Positions 8,331 to 17,676 of a stretch of 64,000 nt of DNA are shown here, piece after piece. The stretch's first letter is position 1, and every line of letters begins with the position of its first letter. The translations under genes were made by a program, and so were the position numbers. Under the pieces are notes generated by a model that saw nothing but the letters and a program-made list of their open reading frames with translations, had not been told where the DNA came from and made no database searches. Source of the stretch: Betaproteobacteria bacterium (GTDB lineage Bacteria > Pseudomonadota > Gammaproteobacteria > Burkholderiales > SG8-41); assembly GCA_029863175.1 (NCBI GenBank), contig JAOTVX010000003.1, forward strand, positions 62,001 through 126,000, given 5' to 3'.

Positions 8331-8429
8331 GTGATTCGTGATTCGATCGGCGCGGCGCGTGCTGCGCCTTTTTTGCTTGTAGCGAAGCGACCCGCCTCGG
8401 GTCACGGATCACAAGTCACGGGTCACACC
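8331..8429. repeat. Inverted-arm short-period repeat after cytochrome c stop
   Basis: The left arm (GTGATTC twice) starts three bases after the TAA of the cytochrome gene; the right arm (GTCACGGATCACAAGTCACG) is an approximate inverse. A GC-rich hairpin with a T-run lies between the arms. Confidence 0.65.
8354..8374 (+). terminator. Intrinsic terminator of the cytochrome c gene
   Basis: Stem GGCGC/GCGCC with loop GTGCT, followed directly by six T residues; about 27 bases after the stop codon. Confidence 0.65.
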
Positions 8430-8437
8430 CTCGAGCA

Positions 8438-9265
8438 ATGGCGACTTACGCAATCGGCGACGTCCAAGGCTGCTACGACCAGCTGATGCGTCTGCTCCAG
8501 CGCTGCGGCTATGACGAGCGCCGCGACCGCCTCTGGTTCGTCGGCGATCTAGTGAACCGCGGACCGCAATCGCTTGCAACCGTGCGTTTCGTGAAAGGCC
8601 TCGGCGACTGCGCGGTCACGGTGCTCGGCAACCACGACCTGTCGCTGTTGGTGGTCGCAGAAGGCGCACACAAGGGCCACGCGAGCGACACCTTTGGCGA
8701 CATACTGGGCGCTCCCGATCGGGAGGAGCTGCTCCACTGGCTGCGCCGGCAGAACCTGATGCACGCAGAGGGCGGCTACGCGATGGTGCACGCCGGCTTG
8801 CTTCCGCAATGGAGCATCGACCGCGCGCTCGAGCTCGCGCGCGAGACGGAAGCGGCACTTCGCGGCCCGGCGTGCGCCGAGTTCCTCCGTAACCTGTACG
8901 GCAATCAGCCGGCGCGCTGGCGCGACGAGCTGGCGGGCTACGACCGGCTGCGCATCATCGTCAACGCGATGACGCGAATGCGTCTGGTTACTGCCGACGG
9001 AACCATGCAGTTCAGCCACAAGCTGGGGCTCGCGAACGCGCCGGCGGGCTACGTGCCGTGGTACGACGCGCCCGCTCGCGCCAGCCACGACACCCGGGTC
9101 ATCTTCGGCCACTGGGCGGCGCTCGGCCTGCTGGTGCGCGACGACGTTGTATGCCTCGACAGCGGGTGCGTGTGGGGCCGGAAGCTCAGCGCGCTGCGGC
9201 TGGAAGATCGACAGCTGATTCAGTGCGACTGCGCGGAGATGAATGGTAAGGCGCACGAGGAATAG
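8438..9265 (+). CDS. apaH: Symmetrical bis(5'-nucleosyl)-tetraphosphatase
   Basis: A 275-residue metallophosphatase that hydrolyses Ap4A to two ADP (and removes NpnN caps from RNA 5' ends in known relatives). The calcineurin-type metal motifs are all present: GDVQG (7-11), GDLVNRGP (about 36-43), GNHD, and later MVHAG and GHW. Length and motifs match ApaH. It starts just after the repeat element, so it probably has its own transcript rather than being co-expressed with the cytochrome gene. It converges with the PfkB-family kinase gene. Confidence 0.96.
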   Translation: MATYAIGDVQGCYDQLMRLLQRCGYDERRDRLWFVGDLVNRGPQSLATVRFVKGLGDCAVTVLGNHDLSLLVVAEGAHKGHASDTFGDILGAPDREELLHWLRRQNLMHAEGGYAMVHAGLLPQWSIDRALELARETEAALRGPACAEFLRNLYGNQPARWRDELAGYDRLRIIVNAMTRMRLVTADGTMQFSHKLGLANAPAGYVPWYDAPARASHDTRVIFGHWAALGLLVRDDVVCLDSGCVWGRKLSALRLEDRQLIQCDCAEMNGKAHEE

Positions 9266-9388
9266 ACTGCTGCCACGCCGCGACGGGCAAAGGGATGCCG
9301 CTCATCCTTGGCCCGTGCCTTCCGGGCAGCGGACGAGCGACCCAATTCATACATCCGGCCCATTAGCTGGCTCAAGCAGCCCCCCCGC

Positions 9389-10324
9389 TCACCAGGGCCT
9401 GCTTCCAAACTGCTCCTTGTAGCGCTCGACGATTTCGTCACGCGAGAATTGATGATTCTGCGCGCCCCGTTGGGCGATCTTGACGGCGCCGAGCAGCGAG
9501 GCGAGCCGACCGGTGGTCGGCCAATCGAAGCCGGCAGCGATGCCGTAGAGTAACCCCGCCCGATACGCATCGCCGCAGCCGGTCGGGTCCGCCACCACCT
9601 CCGCCTTGACGCCGGCAATCTCGATGCGCCGGCCGTCCGCCAGGATGAGCGAGCCGCGCGCGCCGAGCGTCACGACCAACGCCTGCACCTGCTGCGCCAG
9701 TTCTTCGAGCTTTTTGCCGGTGCGCTCCTGAAGCAGCTGGCCCTCGTAGTCGTTAACCGCTACGAAGCTCGCCATCTTCACGAACTCGTTGAGCTCGTCG
9801 GCGTTGAACATCGGCAGTCCCTGGCCGGGATCGAACACGAAGGGGATGCCGGCCGCGTGAAACTCCCGGGCGTGCTGGAGCATGCCCTCGCGCCCGTCCG
9901 GTGCGACGATACCGAGCTTGACACTGTTCGCGTCGCGCACGTGGTTCTCGTGGGAATGGTTCATCGCCCCGGGGTGAAACGCGGTGATCTGGTTGTCGTC
10001 GAGGTCGGTGGTGATGAACGCCTGCGCCGTGAAGGTATCCGCAACCTTGCGCACGTGTTCCTGCGACAAGCCCAGCTTCTTCAGACGGTAGGAGTAAGGC
10101 TCGTCGTCGTCTCCAACGGTGGCCATGATGAGGGGGTCACCGCCCAGAAGCTTGAGCGTGTAAGCGATGTTCCCCGCACAGCCGCCGAACTCGCGCCGCA
10201 TGTCCGGCACCAGAAACGCTACGTTCAGGATGTGCAGCTGGTCGGGCAGGATGTGGTTCTGGAAGCGATCCCGGAACACCATGATGGTGTCGTAGGCAAT
10301 GGAACCGCAGATTAGCGTGCGCAT
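9389..10324 (-). CDS. PfkB-family carbohydrate/nucleoside kinase
   Basis: A 311-residue kinase of the ribokinase/PfkB family. The N-terminal dimer/substrate region shows GGCAGNIAYTLKLLGG (the family's Gly-rich signature), and the C-terminal signature is DPTGCGDAYRAGLLYG with the catalytic Asp. The substrate is a sugar or a nucleoside; similar betaproteobacterial proteins are often labelled adenosine kinase or ribokinase, and the sequence alone does not decide. It starts with ATG and ends convergently with apaH. No neighbouring sugar genes help assign the substrate. Confidence 0.88.
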   Translation of the reverse strand: MRTLICGSIAYDTIMVFRDRFQNHILPDQLHILNVAFLVPDMRREFGGCAGNIAYTLKLLGGDPLIMATVGDDDEPYSYRLKKLGLSQEHVRKVADTFTAQAFITTDLDDNQITAFHPGAMNHSHENHVRDANSVKLGIVAPDGREGMLQHAREFHAAGIPFVFDPGQGLPMFNADELNEFVKMASFVAVNDYEGQLLQERTGKKLEELAQQVQALVVTLGARGSLILADGRRIEIAGVKAEVVADPTGCGDAYRAGLLYGIAAGFDWPTTGRLASLLGAVKIAQRGAQNHQFSRDEIVERYKEQFGSRPW

Positions 10325-10449
10325 CTTTTTCCTTGGATAGGGCGCCGGATTATAGCATCGCGATCGCGCGAGATTCGCGACGCACTTAAGAAATGAAGCG
10401 TGACTGGTGAGCCGTCACTAGCGGAGCGTAAGTGGTAAACCGTGTCGGG

Positions 10450-10818
10450 TCAGGCGAAAAGCACAAGGAGCCAGACCGTCGGGACATTGATGAGGGAGAG
10501 CATCACTGCCGCGCTCCCCATGTCCTTTGCGCGCTTGGCGAGGACGTGGTCCTCGAGCGAGACACGGTCGGTGACTGCTTCAATCGCGGAATTGAGCAGC
10601 TCGACCATCAGCACCAGCAACACGCTCGCCACCATCACAGCCTTGCCTGTGCCCGATGCGGGAACGGCGAGCGCAATGGGCACGAGAACGAGTGCGAGCA
10701 GGACTTCCTGGCGGAAGGCGTGCTCGTGACGGAATGCGGCGGCGAAACCGTCGAGCGAATAGAGCAATGCAATCCAGATTCGCGTGAGGCCGGTCTTGCC
10801 TTTGTGCTGATTTCTCAT
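10450..10818 (-). CDS. dgkA: Diacylglycerol kinase
   Basis: A 122-residue integral membrane kinase that phosphorylates diacylglycerol with ATP and recycles the lipid by-product of periplasmic glucan or lipid-A modification. Three membrane helices follow an amphipathic N-terminus (SLDGFAAAFRHEHAFRQE). The family signature ELLNSAIEAVTDR with the catalytic Glu, and KDMGSAAV with the following helix, are intact. It lies between the PfkB kinase and the glycine cleavage operon on the same strand, separated from the latter by a short-period repeat element. Confidence 0.95.
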   Translation of the reverse strand: MRNQHKGKTGLTRIWIALLYSLDGFAAAFRHEHAFRQEVLLALVLVPIALAVPASGTGKAVMVASVLLVLMVELLNSAIEAVTDRVSLEDHVLAKRAKDMGSAAVMLSLINVPTVWLLVLFA

Positions 10819-10844
10819 GGTTCCAGTCGCCGTCCAACGGCGGG

Positions 10845-10929
10845 GTAAACAGTAAACGGTGAATGGTAGAGAGCAGCTCAGCCGCCCGTTCCGTTGACTG
10901 TTTACTGTTTACTGTTCACTGTTCACTGC
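10845..10929. repeat. Inverted-arm period-7 repeat containing the gcvPB stop codon
   Basis: The right arm is four clean heptamers (TTTACTG twice, then TTCACTG twice); the left arm (GTAAACAGTAAACGG) is its inverse, separated by about 40 bases. On the minus strand the TGA stop of gcvPB lies in the first repeat unit. Confidence 0.8.
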
Positions 10930-12380
10930 GCGCCGCCGGGTTTCCAGGCGAGATCGAGTAGGCGTGCCGCCTTGGCATCGTCGAGGCGGCGCACTGGGGT
11001 CGTATGAGGTGCGGTCTTGAGCAGCCCGGGGTCGTCCTTCGCCTCGGCGAGGATTTCCCTCATGGCCGCGACGAAAGCATCGAGCGTCTGTTTTGACTCG
11101 GTCTCGGTCGGCTCGATCAGCAGGCATTCCGGCACCAACAGCGGGAAGTAAACGGTGGGGGCGTGGAAGCCCTTGTCCAAGAGACGTTTCGCAACATCCA
11201 GAGCGGTGACGCCGGTCTCTTCTTTCAGTCGCCGCAAGGTAATGATGAACTCATGGCTCGCGCGCCGTTGGGGAAAGGCAATCTCAAAGCCCGCTCTCCG
11301 CAATTCCACCATCAGGTAGTTGGCATTGAGCGTAGAGAACTGCGCGACGCGCCGCATTCCCTTCGCCCCGAGCATCCGGGCGTAAACGTAGGCGCGTAGC
11401 AGCACGCCCGCGTTTCCCAGTTGCGCGCCGAGTCGCCCGATCGACAGCGGCCGGTCACGCTCGCCGAGCAGGCGGTAGTCCCCCTTGCGCTCGGCAACGA
11501 ATGGCAGCGGCAGGAACGGCGAGAGTTTCTCGTTCACGCCTACCGGGCCTGCACCCGGCCCGCCGCCGCCGTGAGGCGTCGAGAAGGTTTTGTGCAAGTT
11601 GATATGGATCACGTCGAAACCCATGTCGGCGGGTTTTGCTTCACCGAGAATCGCGTTGAGGTTCGCGCCGTCATAATAGAGCAGGCCGCCCGCCTCGTGC
11701 ACGATCCGCTCCATATCGAGAATGTGCCGCTCGAAGACCCCCAGCGTGGACGGATTGGTAAGCATCAGTCCCGCCGTCCGCGGCCCTGCCGCGGCCTGCA
11801 GCGCAGCCAGGTCGACGTTGCCCTCGGTGTCGGTCGGGATCTCGCGCACCGCATAGCCGCACATCACCGCTGAGGCCGGATTCGTCCCGTGCGCGGCGTC
11901 CGGGACGAGGATTTCGCGCCGCGCGGCGTCGCCGCGCGAGTCGTGATAGGCACGGATCATCGCCACCCCGGTGAACTCGCCCTGCGCCCCTGCCAGCGGC
12001 GCGAGGCTCACTTCCGCCATGCCCGTGACGCGCTTGAGCATTTCCTGGAGCTCATAGAGGCAGGCCAGGAAGCCCTGCCCGGTATCATCGGGCGCTGCCG
12101 GGTGGCGCGCCAGGAATGGCGGCAGCATCGCGAGTGCGTTGCACGCACGGGGGTTGTACTTCATCGTGCAAGAGCCGAGTGGGTAGAAATGCGTGTCAAT
12201 CGAGAAATTCTTTTGCGACAGCCACGTGTAGTGACGCACGACGTCGAGTTCGCAGCACTCCGGTAACAGCGGCGCCCTCGAACGCAGATTCCGAGCGGAG
12301 ATCTCGCCTGAATGCGCCGGGTCCGCGGACATCTGAGCCCCGGCCTTGCGGCCGGATCGTGAGCGCTCGAAGATCAGCAC
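10923..12380 (-). CDS. gcvPB: Glycine dehydrogenase (decarboxylating) subunit 2
   Basis: A 485-residue beta subunit of the split P-protein of the glycine cleavage system; with subunit 1 it decarboxylates glycine and loads the aminomethyl group on GcvH lipoyl. Pyridoxal phosphate is bound by the Lys in [18 protein letters not shown], which is intact. The N-terminus [13 protein letters not shown] is typical of the family, supporting the GTG start at 12380. The C-terminal stop lies within a heptamer repeat. It is last in gcvT-gcvH-gcvPA-gcvPB, with a short tpx-like fragment in the gap to gcvPA. Confidence 0.97.
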   Translation of the reverse strand: MLIFERSRSGRKAGAQMSADPAHSGEISARNLRSRAPLLPECCELDVVRHYTWLSQKNFSIDTHFYPLGSCTMKYNPRACNALAMLPPFLARHPAAPDDTGQGFLACLYELQEMLKRVTGMAEVSLAPLAGAQGEFTGVAMIRAYHDSRGDAARREILVPDAAHGTNPASAVMCGYAVREIPTDTEGNVDLAALQAAAGPRTAGLMLTNPSTLGVFERHILDMERIVHEAGGLLYYDGANLNAILGEAKPADMGFDVIHINLHKTFSTPHGGGGPGAGPVGVNEKLSPFLPLPFVAERKGDYRLLGERDRPLSIGRLGAQLGNAGVLLRAYVYARMLGAKGMRRVAQFSTLNANYLMVELRRAGFEIAFPQRRASHEFIITLRRLKEETGVTALDVAKRLLDKGFHAPTVYFPLLVPECLLIEPTETESKQTLDAFVAAMREILAEAKDDPGLLKTAPHTTPVRRLDDAKAARLLDLAWKPGGAQ

Positions 12381-12414
12381 GAGGAACCTTGAGTCGTGAG
12401 TCGAGGCCGGCTCC

Positions 12415-12504
12415 CTATTTCAAAGCGGCGAGCGCGGCGTCGCCCTTCCTGGGAAAGTTGCCGTTGACGGTTACGACATTGCCACCCAGTGTCACGGTTG
12501 CCAT
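12415..12504 (-). pseudogene. Thiol peroxidase (Tpx) N-terminal fragment, 29 codons
   Basis: Between gcvPA and gcvPB a good ribosome site (AAAGGAGAATTGCA) precedes an ATG and a 29-residue frame reading MATVTLGGNVVTVNG, then [14 protein letters not shown] and a stop. This closely follows the first residues of Tpx proteins (ATVTL.GN.V.V.G..P..GD.A), but the rest of the protein, including both cysteines, is absent. I infer a remnant of a tpx gene left in the operon, or a tiny translated peptide; the strong ribosome site suggests it is still translated. Confidence 0.6.
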
Positions 12505-12522
12505 TGCAATTCTCCTTTTCGT

Positions 12523-13926
12523 TCAGGTTGCGCTATTTGGCTTCAGCGCGCACGCCGCGCCGGCATTACGCCGGCCGATGATGCGCTCGAGCTGCTCCGC
12601 ATAGCGCGTGAGGTCGTCTTCGTTCTTGGTCTCGGTGGCGCAGACGAGCAGCGCGTGGCCGAGTTCGGGATATTCCCACTTGAGATCGAGGCCACCCAGA
12701 ATGCCCTGCGCCTTGAGCGCCTGCAGTACGGGCGCCGCCGGCGTAGGCAGCCGCAGGGCCGTTTCGTGGAAGAACGCACCACTGAATGCGCGACTCACGC
12801 CGCCGACCGCCTTGAGCTTCGATGCGAGCGCCAGCGTGTTCGCGTGGCAGGCGCGCGCGACACGCGCGAGCCCCTCGGGTCCAAGTAACGCCATGTGCAC
12901 CGTCGCAGCGGCCACCATGAGTCCCTGATTGGTGCAGATATTCGAGGTCGCTTTCGAGCGGCGGATGTGCTGCTCGCGTGCTTGCAAGGTGAGCACGAAG
13001 CCGCGCCGGCCTTCGGCATCGGTGGTCGCTCCGACGATGCGGCCAGGCATCTGTCGCACCAGATCCTTGCGGCACGCCATGAAACCGAAGTACGGACCGC
13101 CGCCCGCCAACGGCGAGCCGAGCGGCTGGCCGTCGCCCACCGCGATGTCGGCGCCCGTACTGCCCCACTCACCCGGCGGCTTGAGCAGCGCGAGCGCGAT
13201 CGGGTTTACGACCGCAAGCGCGAGCGCGCCGCGCAGGTGCGCCCAATTGGTCAGTTCATCCACCGGCTCCAGCACGCCGAAAAAGTTGGGTTGCGGCACG
13301 ACGACCGCGGCAATGTCGCCTCCGCGCGCAGCCGAGTCGAGCGCGTCGGTCATCACGTGCCCCGCCTCCCGGTCATACGGCGCCTCGATCAACTCGATGC
13401 CCTGGTTGCGCACAATCGTGCGTGCCACCTTGCGCCACACCGGGTGCACCGAGGCTGGCACCAGCACGCGCCGCGATGTCTTGTGGGTGCGCACCGCCAT
13501 CAGCACCGCTTCGGCCAGCGCGGAGGCGCCGTCATAAAGGCTCGTGTTGGTGACGTCGAGCCCGGTGAGCGAGGCCATCATCGTCTGGTACTCGTAGAGC
13601 AGCTGTAGCGTGCCCTGGCTCGCCTCCGCCTGATAGGGCGTATAGGCCGAGTAGAACTCCCCACGCGTCACGATCTGCCAGACGGCCGCAGGGATGTGGT
13701 GCTCGTAGGCTCCGGCACCGATGAAATTGAGCCAGGTTCCGTCGCGCTCCGCGCGGTCGCGCATCAAACGCGCGACCTCCATCTCGTTGAGCGCCGCGGG
13801 CATGCCCGTGGAGGGGCCCGCGCGCAGCTCCCGCGGGATTTCGTCGAAGAGCTCCTCCACCGAGCCCACGCCGATCGCGGCGAGCATCTCGCAAACGTCC
13901 TGCTCAGTGTGCGGAATGAACGGCAT
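12523..13926 (-). CDS. gcvPA: Glycine dehydrogenase (decarboxylating) subunit 1
   Basis: A 467-residue alpha subunit of the split P-protein. It shows the family start [19 protein letters not shown], the [13 protein letters not shown] motif, [20 protein letters not shown] and [12 protein letters not shown], all characteristic of GcvPA. It lacks the PLP lysine, as expected, because that is in GcvPB. It is the third gene of the glycine cleavage operon, separated from gcvH by a repeat-filled gap of about 115 bases. Confidence 0.97.
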   Translation of the reverse strand: MPFIPHTEQDVCEMLAAIGVGSVEELFDEIPRELRAGPSTGMPAALNEMEVARLMRDRAERDGTWLNFIGAGAYEHHIPAAVWQIVTRGEFYSAYTPYQAEASQGTLQLLYEYQTMMASLTGLDVTNTSLYDGASALAEAVLMAVRTHKTSRRVLVPASVHPVWRKVARTIVRNQGIELIEAPYDREAGHVMTDALDSAARGGDIAAVVVPQPNFFGVLEPVDELTNWAHLRGALALAVVNPIALALLKPPGEWGSTGADIAVGDGQPLGSPLAGGGPYFGFMACRKDLVRQMPGRIVGATTDAEGRRGFVLTLQAREQHIRRSKATSNICTNQGLMVAAATVHMALLGPEGLARVARACHANTLALASKLKAVGGVSRAFSGAFFHETALRLPTPAAPVLQALKAQGILGGLDLKWEYPELGHALLVCATETKNEDDLTRYAEQLERIIGRRNAGAACALKPNSAT

Positions 13927-13940
13927 GTGTCCGCTATGGC

Positions 13941-14045
13941 TGACGGGTGACGGGTGATGGGTGATGGGTGATCGCGTGATGACGAACCGGTTTTTCCTCG
14001 TCCTGCCCGTTACCCGCCTTATCTGTCACTCGTCACCGCCCTCAG
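13941..14045. repeat. Inverted-arm period-7 repeat between gcvH and gcvPA
   Basis: The left arm has GGGTGAC and three GGGTGAT heptamers; the right arm (GTCACTCGTCACCGCC) is an inverse. On the minus strand the arm begins just after the TGA of gcvH. Confidence 0.75.
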
Positions 14046-14431
14046 TGATGGTCCTCTGCGGCAACCTTCTCGTAGCCGGCGGCATCAAGCAGCGCCTCGA
14101 GCTCGCCGGGAGCGCTGGGCTTCAACCGGAACATCCAGGCTGTATACGGATCCTCGTTCACACGCTCCGGGTGATCCGAGACCTCCTGGTTCACGGCCAT
14201 CACCTCGCCTGAGACCGGCGCATAGAGGTCCGCGGCCGCCTTGACCGATTCGATGACAGCGCACTCCTCACCCTGCTTGAGCTTGCGGCCGACGTCAGGG
14301 TTTTGCACGAACACCACGTCCCCCAGCTGCTCCTGCGCGTGGAACGTGATGCCGACCGTCACGGAACCATCGGGCTCCGCTTTTACCCATTCGTGGTTCT
14401 TGGTGTACTTCAGATCTTTTGGTGTCGTCAT
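14042..14431 (-). CDS. gcvH: Glycine cleavage system H protein
   Basis: A 129-residue lipoyl carrier that shuttles the aminomethyl intermediate between P, T and L proteins. The lipoylation site is the Lys in CAVIESVKAAADLYAPVSGE. The N-terminus KYTKNHEWVK and the middle TVGITFHAQEQLGDVVFVQNP match the family along the full length. It lies between gcvT and gcvPA; the gap to gcvT is filled by a repeat element of the CCGCAGAG/GGCGTCTT type. Confidence 0.97.
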   Translation of the reverse strand: MTTPKDLKYTKNHEWVKAEPDGSVTVGITFHAQEQLGDVVFVQNPDVGRKLKQGEECAVIESVKAAADLYAPVSGEVMAVNQEVSDHPERVNEDPYTAWMFRLKPSAPGELEALLDAAGYEKVAAEDHH

Positions 14432-14452
14432 GGTGCCTCCAAAAAAAAACTA

Positions 14453-14534
14453 TACCGCAGAGACGCTAAGGCGCAAAGATCACAAAAAGGGAACTCCTTG
14501 CGAATCCTTGGCGTCTTGGCGTCTTTGCGGTTCA
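14453..14534. repeat. Inverted-arm repeat between gcvT and gcvH
   Basis: The left arm ACCGCAGAGACGCTAAGGCG and the right arm GGCGTCTTGGCGTCTTTGCG are inverse and could pair across about 40 bases. A run of nine A lies next to the gcvH start. Confidence 0.75.
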
Positions 14535-15623
14535 AATGGTTACCAGGATTCTCCCGCAGCGCACGAACGGGGGTTTGACCACTCTTGCGCGCAACCAGTT
14601 TCGACGCACCTCCACTTCGACCTCGTCATCGGGGACCACGGCGCAGGGCATTCGCGCCAGCGCGACGGAACGGTTGAGCGTCGGGGAAAATCCCCCGCTG
14701 GTGACCTCTCCCTTGCCCGCCATGCAGCGCACTTTCTGGTGGCCGCGCATGACCCCCTTGTCGATCAGCGCCAGACCGAGCAGCTGTTGTGTCGCAGGCT
14801 TTGCTTCCAGCGCCCGCTGGCCGATGAATTCGCGCGCTTCTCCGAGCGCAACCGTCCACGCCAGCCCGGATTCCTGGGGCGTAACGGTCTCGTCCATGTC
14901 CTGGCCGTAGAGGTTCATTCCGGCTTCGAGCCGCAGGGTGTCACGCGCGCCCAGCCCCGCGGGCGCGACGCCGGCCGCGAGCAGCGCGCTCCACAATGCG
15001 GCGACACCGTCCCCCGGCAGCAAGATCTCGAACCCGTCTTCGCCGGTATAGCCGGTGCGCGCGATGAACATCTCGCCCACTTCGGCGGACTGGAAGTATG
15101 CGAGCGACGCTGTCGCCGCCCGCGCTGCCGGCACCGCGTCCCATGTTTTCTCTCGCGCGCGCGGCCCCTGCACCGCGAGAATGGCAAGATCGTGGCGCCG
15201 CTCGATCCGCACGGTCCCGGCCTCGCGTTGTGAGCCAAGCCAGGCGCAGTCCTTTTCTGCCGTGCCCGCGTTCAACACCAGCCGGAAACGCTCGTCGCCC
15301 CGCCAGTATGCAATGAGGTCGTCGAGAATGCCGCCAGCCTCGTTCAGCAGGCACGAGTAGAGCGCCTTGCCGGGAATCTTGAGCCTCGCGACATCGTTCG
15401 CGAGCAACCGCCGCAGGAAAGCCCGCGCACCGCTCCCGCTGATGTCGACCGCCAGCATGTGCGAAACGTCGAACACGCCGGCAGCGCTTCGCACGGCCCG
15501 ATGCTCCTCGATCTGCGAGCCGTAGTGCAGCGGCATTTCCCAGCCCGCGAAATCCACCATCCTCGCGCCCAGCATGCGATGCGCGGCGGCAAGTGGTGTG
15601 CTACGAAGCGCGGCTGCAGTCAT
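14532..15623 (-). CDS. gcvT: Aminomethyltransferase (glycine cleavage T protein)
   Basis: A 363-residue tetrahydrofolate-dependent enzyme that releases ammonia from the aminomethyl-lipoyl group and forms methylene-THF. Family marks include [20 protein letters not shown] near the N-terminus, [20 protein letters not shown], and [16 protein letters not shown]. It is first in the operon and sits about 15 bases after an intrinsic terminator in its own leader, so its expression is probably set by attenuation. Confidence 0.96.
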   Translation of the reverse strand: MTAAALRSTPLAAAHRMLGARMVDFAGWEMPLHYGSQIEEHRAVRSAAGVFDVSHMLAVDISGSGARAFLRRLLANDVARLKIPGKALYSCLLNEAGGILDDLIAYWRGDERFRLVLNAGTAEKDCAWLGSQREAGTVRIERRHDLAILAVQGPRAREKTWDAVPAARAATASLAYFQSAEVGEMFIARTGYTGEDGFEILLPGDGVAALWSALLAAGVAPAGLGARDTLRLEAGMNLYGQDMDETVTPQESGLAWTVALGEAREFIGQRALEAKPATQQLLGLALIDKGVMRGHQKVRCMAGKGEVTSGGFSPTLNRSVALARMPCAVVPDDEVEVEVRRNWLRARVVKPPFVRCGRILVTI

Positions 15624-15637
15624 CCGGTCCCAGATGC

Positions 15638-15673
15638 AAAAAAGGGGCGAGGCCGGTACTCCGGCATCACCCC
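15638..15673 (-). terminator. Intrinsic terminator in the gcvT leader
   Basis: On the minus strand GGGG-TGAT-GCCGG, loop AGTA, CCGGC-CTC-GCCCC is followed by TTTTTT. It lies just upstream of the gcvT ATG and would act as an attenuator. Confidence 0.75.
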
Positions 15674-15752
15674 TCTGTCCTCAGGAATCCGCTGATGGAT
15701 TCCCATCTGAGAGATTGCGGCGTCACTGCGCGTAGCAAGGCACGCACCGAGA
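15674..15752 (-). promoter_or_regulatory. Degenerate glycine-riboswitch-like leader upstream of gcvT
   Basis: On the minus strand the leader contains AATCTCTCAG and, 29 bases later, AGGACAGAGGGG, which are the conserved 3' elements of glycine riboswitch aptamers, and it runs into an intrinsic terminator before gcvT. The 5' elements (GGGAGAG and GCCGAAGGGGCAA) are not visible; only a short GCCG precedes the CTCTCAG stretch, and the upstream gene's stop codon is about 40 bases away. I infer an aptamer that has lost its core by internal deletion, or a strongly diverged one. Confidence 0.45.
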
Positions 15753-16562
15753 TCACGGCGCCGCCAGCAGGTTGAGGCGGAAGCCGGCGGGATCAAGGGT
15801 CCCGGCGTCAAGGTCCAGCTGCACCGTGATCTCAGCGTTCGCCGGAATGCCGCTGGCCGGATCACGTCCCGACTCAAGATACTCCGCGGGCAGGAAGATG
15901 CGCCGCGCGAGCGTGTGCTCCATTTTGTTCGTTAGCACCAGGTCGAGCGCCGGATAGCCGACGTCGTGTCCTGCGTGGTTACGCAGCGTCGCCGTGAGCT
16001 GGATCCGCGAAGGCTGTTTCGAATCGGCGAACTGGAGATCCGAGGCTTCGATCGCAAGCAGCGTTGGACGCTGCGGCGGCATCACCGTGCACCGCAACGG
16101 TTTGCACAGGCGCAGCAGATGGGGCTTCAGCCCCGGAAACTGCGTCGCGAGTTCGCTGCGGTACACATAGGCTGCATGCCCGCCCAGCACGAAGAAAACC
16201 AGCGCCGCCCCCACCGCCCACCACCGGGCCGAGCGGCCGCGCGCGCGTTCCTCCTCGAGGAAGATCTGATCGTCGAACGAGAGCTGCTCCGGAGGCGGGC
16301 CATAGTCCCGCTCTTTCGGGCCCGCTTCTACTGCAGGTTCAGGTTCAGGCGCAACAGCGCCGGCGTCAACCGGCTCGAGACGAAACGCCGGGGCTTCGTG
16401 GGCGCTTGCTGTCGGCGGGGCTGGTTCCGGTTCGGCAACGAGTGGCTCGCGCCCATCAAATACTGTCTGGCAAAGGCCGCAACGCACCTGTCCCTGGCGC
16501 GCCTCGAGCTGCTCCAGCGTGACGCGAAAACGCGTGCCGCAGGACGGGCATTGCGTCACCAT
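15753..16562 (-). CDS. Zinc-ribbon and DUF3426 membrane protein
   Basis: About 269 residues. The N-terminus is an MJ0042-type zinc finger (CPSCGTRFRV...VRCGLCQTVFDG), followed by a Pro/Glu/Ala-rich linker, one membrane helix (about residues 115-135) and a C-terminal DUF3426 domain (LLAIEASDLQFAD to FRLNLLAAP). Proteins of this type sit next to prmA in many betaproteobacteria; their role is unknown. I use the ATG at 16562 rather than a GTG two codons upstream. The riboswitch-like gcv leader starts right after its stop. Confidence 0.87.
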   Translation of the reverse strand: MVTQCPSCGTRFRVTLEQLEARQGQVRCGLCQTVFDGREPLVAEPEPAPPTASAHEAPAFRLEPVDAGAVAPEPEPAVEAGPKERDYGPPPEQLSFDDQIFLEEERARGRSARWWAVGAALVFFVLGGHAAYVYRSELATQFPGLKPHLLRLCKPLRCTVMPPQRPTLLAIEASDLQFADSKQPSRIQLTATLRNHAGHDVGYPALDLVLTNKMEHTLARRIFLPAEYLESGRDPASGIPANAEITVQLDLDAGTLDPAGFRLNLLAAP

Positions 16563-16657
16563 GCTCACGATATATCCCTCGCTAATCGGCGCATCTTGCC
16601 TTGCGAAATCTGAATTGCTGCCACGCGGTTTTTCGCCGCGGCCCTATTCACCCTGAC

Positions 16658-17551
16658 TCACTGCTCCTGTCTGATCCCGCTGAGCAGCGTCCAGTCTTCC
16701 TCCTCCTCTTCGACACCGATGTCAAACCATGCGCGATAGGCTGCGCACACTTCGTCGGCCTGCGTCGGGAGCAGTCCGGCGAGAGCCAGCCGCCCGCCCG
16801 GGCGCGTGAGCCGCGCGAGCACCGGCGCGAGCACAATGAGCGGATGGGCAAGGATGTTGGCAACCACGATCTGCGCCGGCGCGCCGATCGCCTCGGCCGC
16901 GCCGTGGAAGCTGGCGTCGGCCTGATTTTGCATAGCATTGCGGCGCGCCGCAAGAAGCGCCTGCTCGTCGATGTCGACGCCCGTCGCGCGCGCCGCGCCC
17001 AGCTTGAGGGCCGAGATCGCGAGCACACCCGAACCGCAACCATAATCGATCACGGACTCGCCGCCGCGCACGACGCGCTCGAGCCAGCGCAAACACAGCC
17101 GGGTCGTGGGGTGGCTGCCGGTCCCGAAGGCGAGGCCGGGGTCGAGGATGATGTTGATTGCAGCCGGGTCGGGCGCGCGGTGCCAGCTGGGAACGATCCA
17201 CAGCCTCCGCGAGATCCGGATAGGCGCGAATTGTTCCTGGGTTACGCGTACCCAGTCCTGCTCGGGCACGCGCTCAACTTCGTGCGGCAGCGCCGCGATT
17301 CCGACCCGGGCGCATGCCGCGCCAACGAGCGCTGCGGGATCCGCTTCCGCGGGAAGTAGCACGCTTACCCGGCTGTGCCGCCAACCCGCCGGCGGTCCCG
17401 CGCCGGGCTCCCCGAACAGCGGCCGCTCCGCCGGCGAGCCCGCCTCGGCATCCGCAACATCCACGCTGGCCGCGCCCGCTGCAAGTAACGCTTCGCTCAG
17501 GGGCTCAACAAAGCGCGCTTCGACCTCGAAGGAAACGGAAAGCCAGAACAT
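16658..17551 (-). CDS. prmA: Ribosomal protein L11 methyltransferase
   Basis: A 297-residue SAM-dependent enzyme that trimethylates L11. The N-terminal substrate domain starts FWLSVSFEVEARFVEPLSEAL; the methyltransferase domain shows LDPGLAFGTGSHPTTRLCL and VIDYGCGSGVLAISALKLGA (SAM motif I), then VVANILAHPL (motif IV). I chose the ATG at 17551 because the frame upstream runs into a short-period repeat. It lies downstream of accC on the same strand, matching the usual accB-accC-prmA order. Confidence 0.96.
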   Translation of the reverse strand: MFWLSVSFEVEARFVEPLSEALLAAGAASVDVADAEAGSPAERPLFGEPGAGPPAGWRHSRVSVLLPAEADPAALVGAACARVGIAALPHEVERVPEQDWVRVTQEQFAPIRISRRLWIVPSWHRAPDPAAINIILDPGLAFGTGSHPTTRLCLRWLERVVRGGESVIDYGCGSGVLAISALKLGAARATGVDIDEQALLAARRNAMQNQADASFHGAAEAIGAPAQIVVANILAHPLIVLAPVLARLTRPGGRLALAGLLPTQADEVCAAYRAWFDIGVEEEEEDWTLLSGIRQEQ

Positions 17552-17564
17552 TGAACTCAGAGAT

Positions 17565-17661
17565 CGGTAAACGGTAAAACGGTAATCGGTGAACAGTAAC
17601 AGCAGGCTCAACGGCGGCACGCGCCCAACACGGCATTGTTCCGTTCACCGTTTACCGTTCA
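17565..17661. repeat. Inverted-arm short-period repeat between accC and prmA
   Basis: The left arm (GGTAAACGGTAAAACGGTAA) and right arm (CCGTTCACCGTTTACCGTTC) are approximate inverses around a GC-rich centre. On the minus strand the first arm begins about ten bases after the accC stop. Confidence 0.75.
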
Positions 17662-17676
17662 TCTTCCTAGTGCTCA

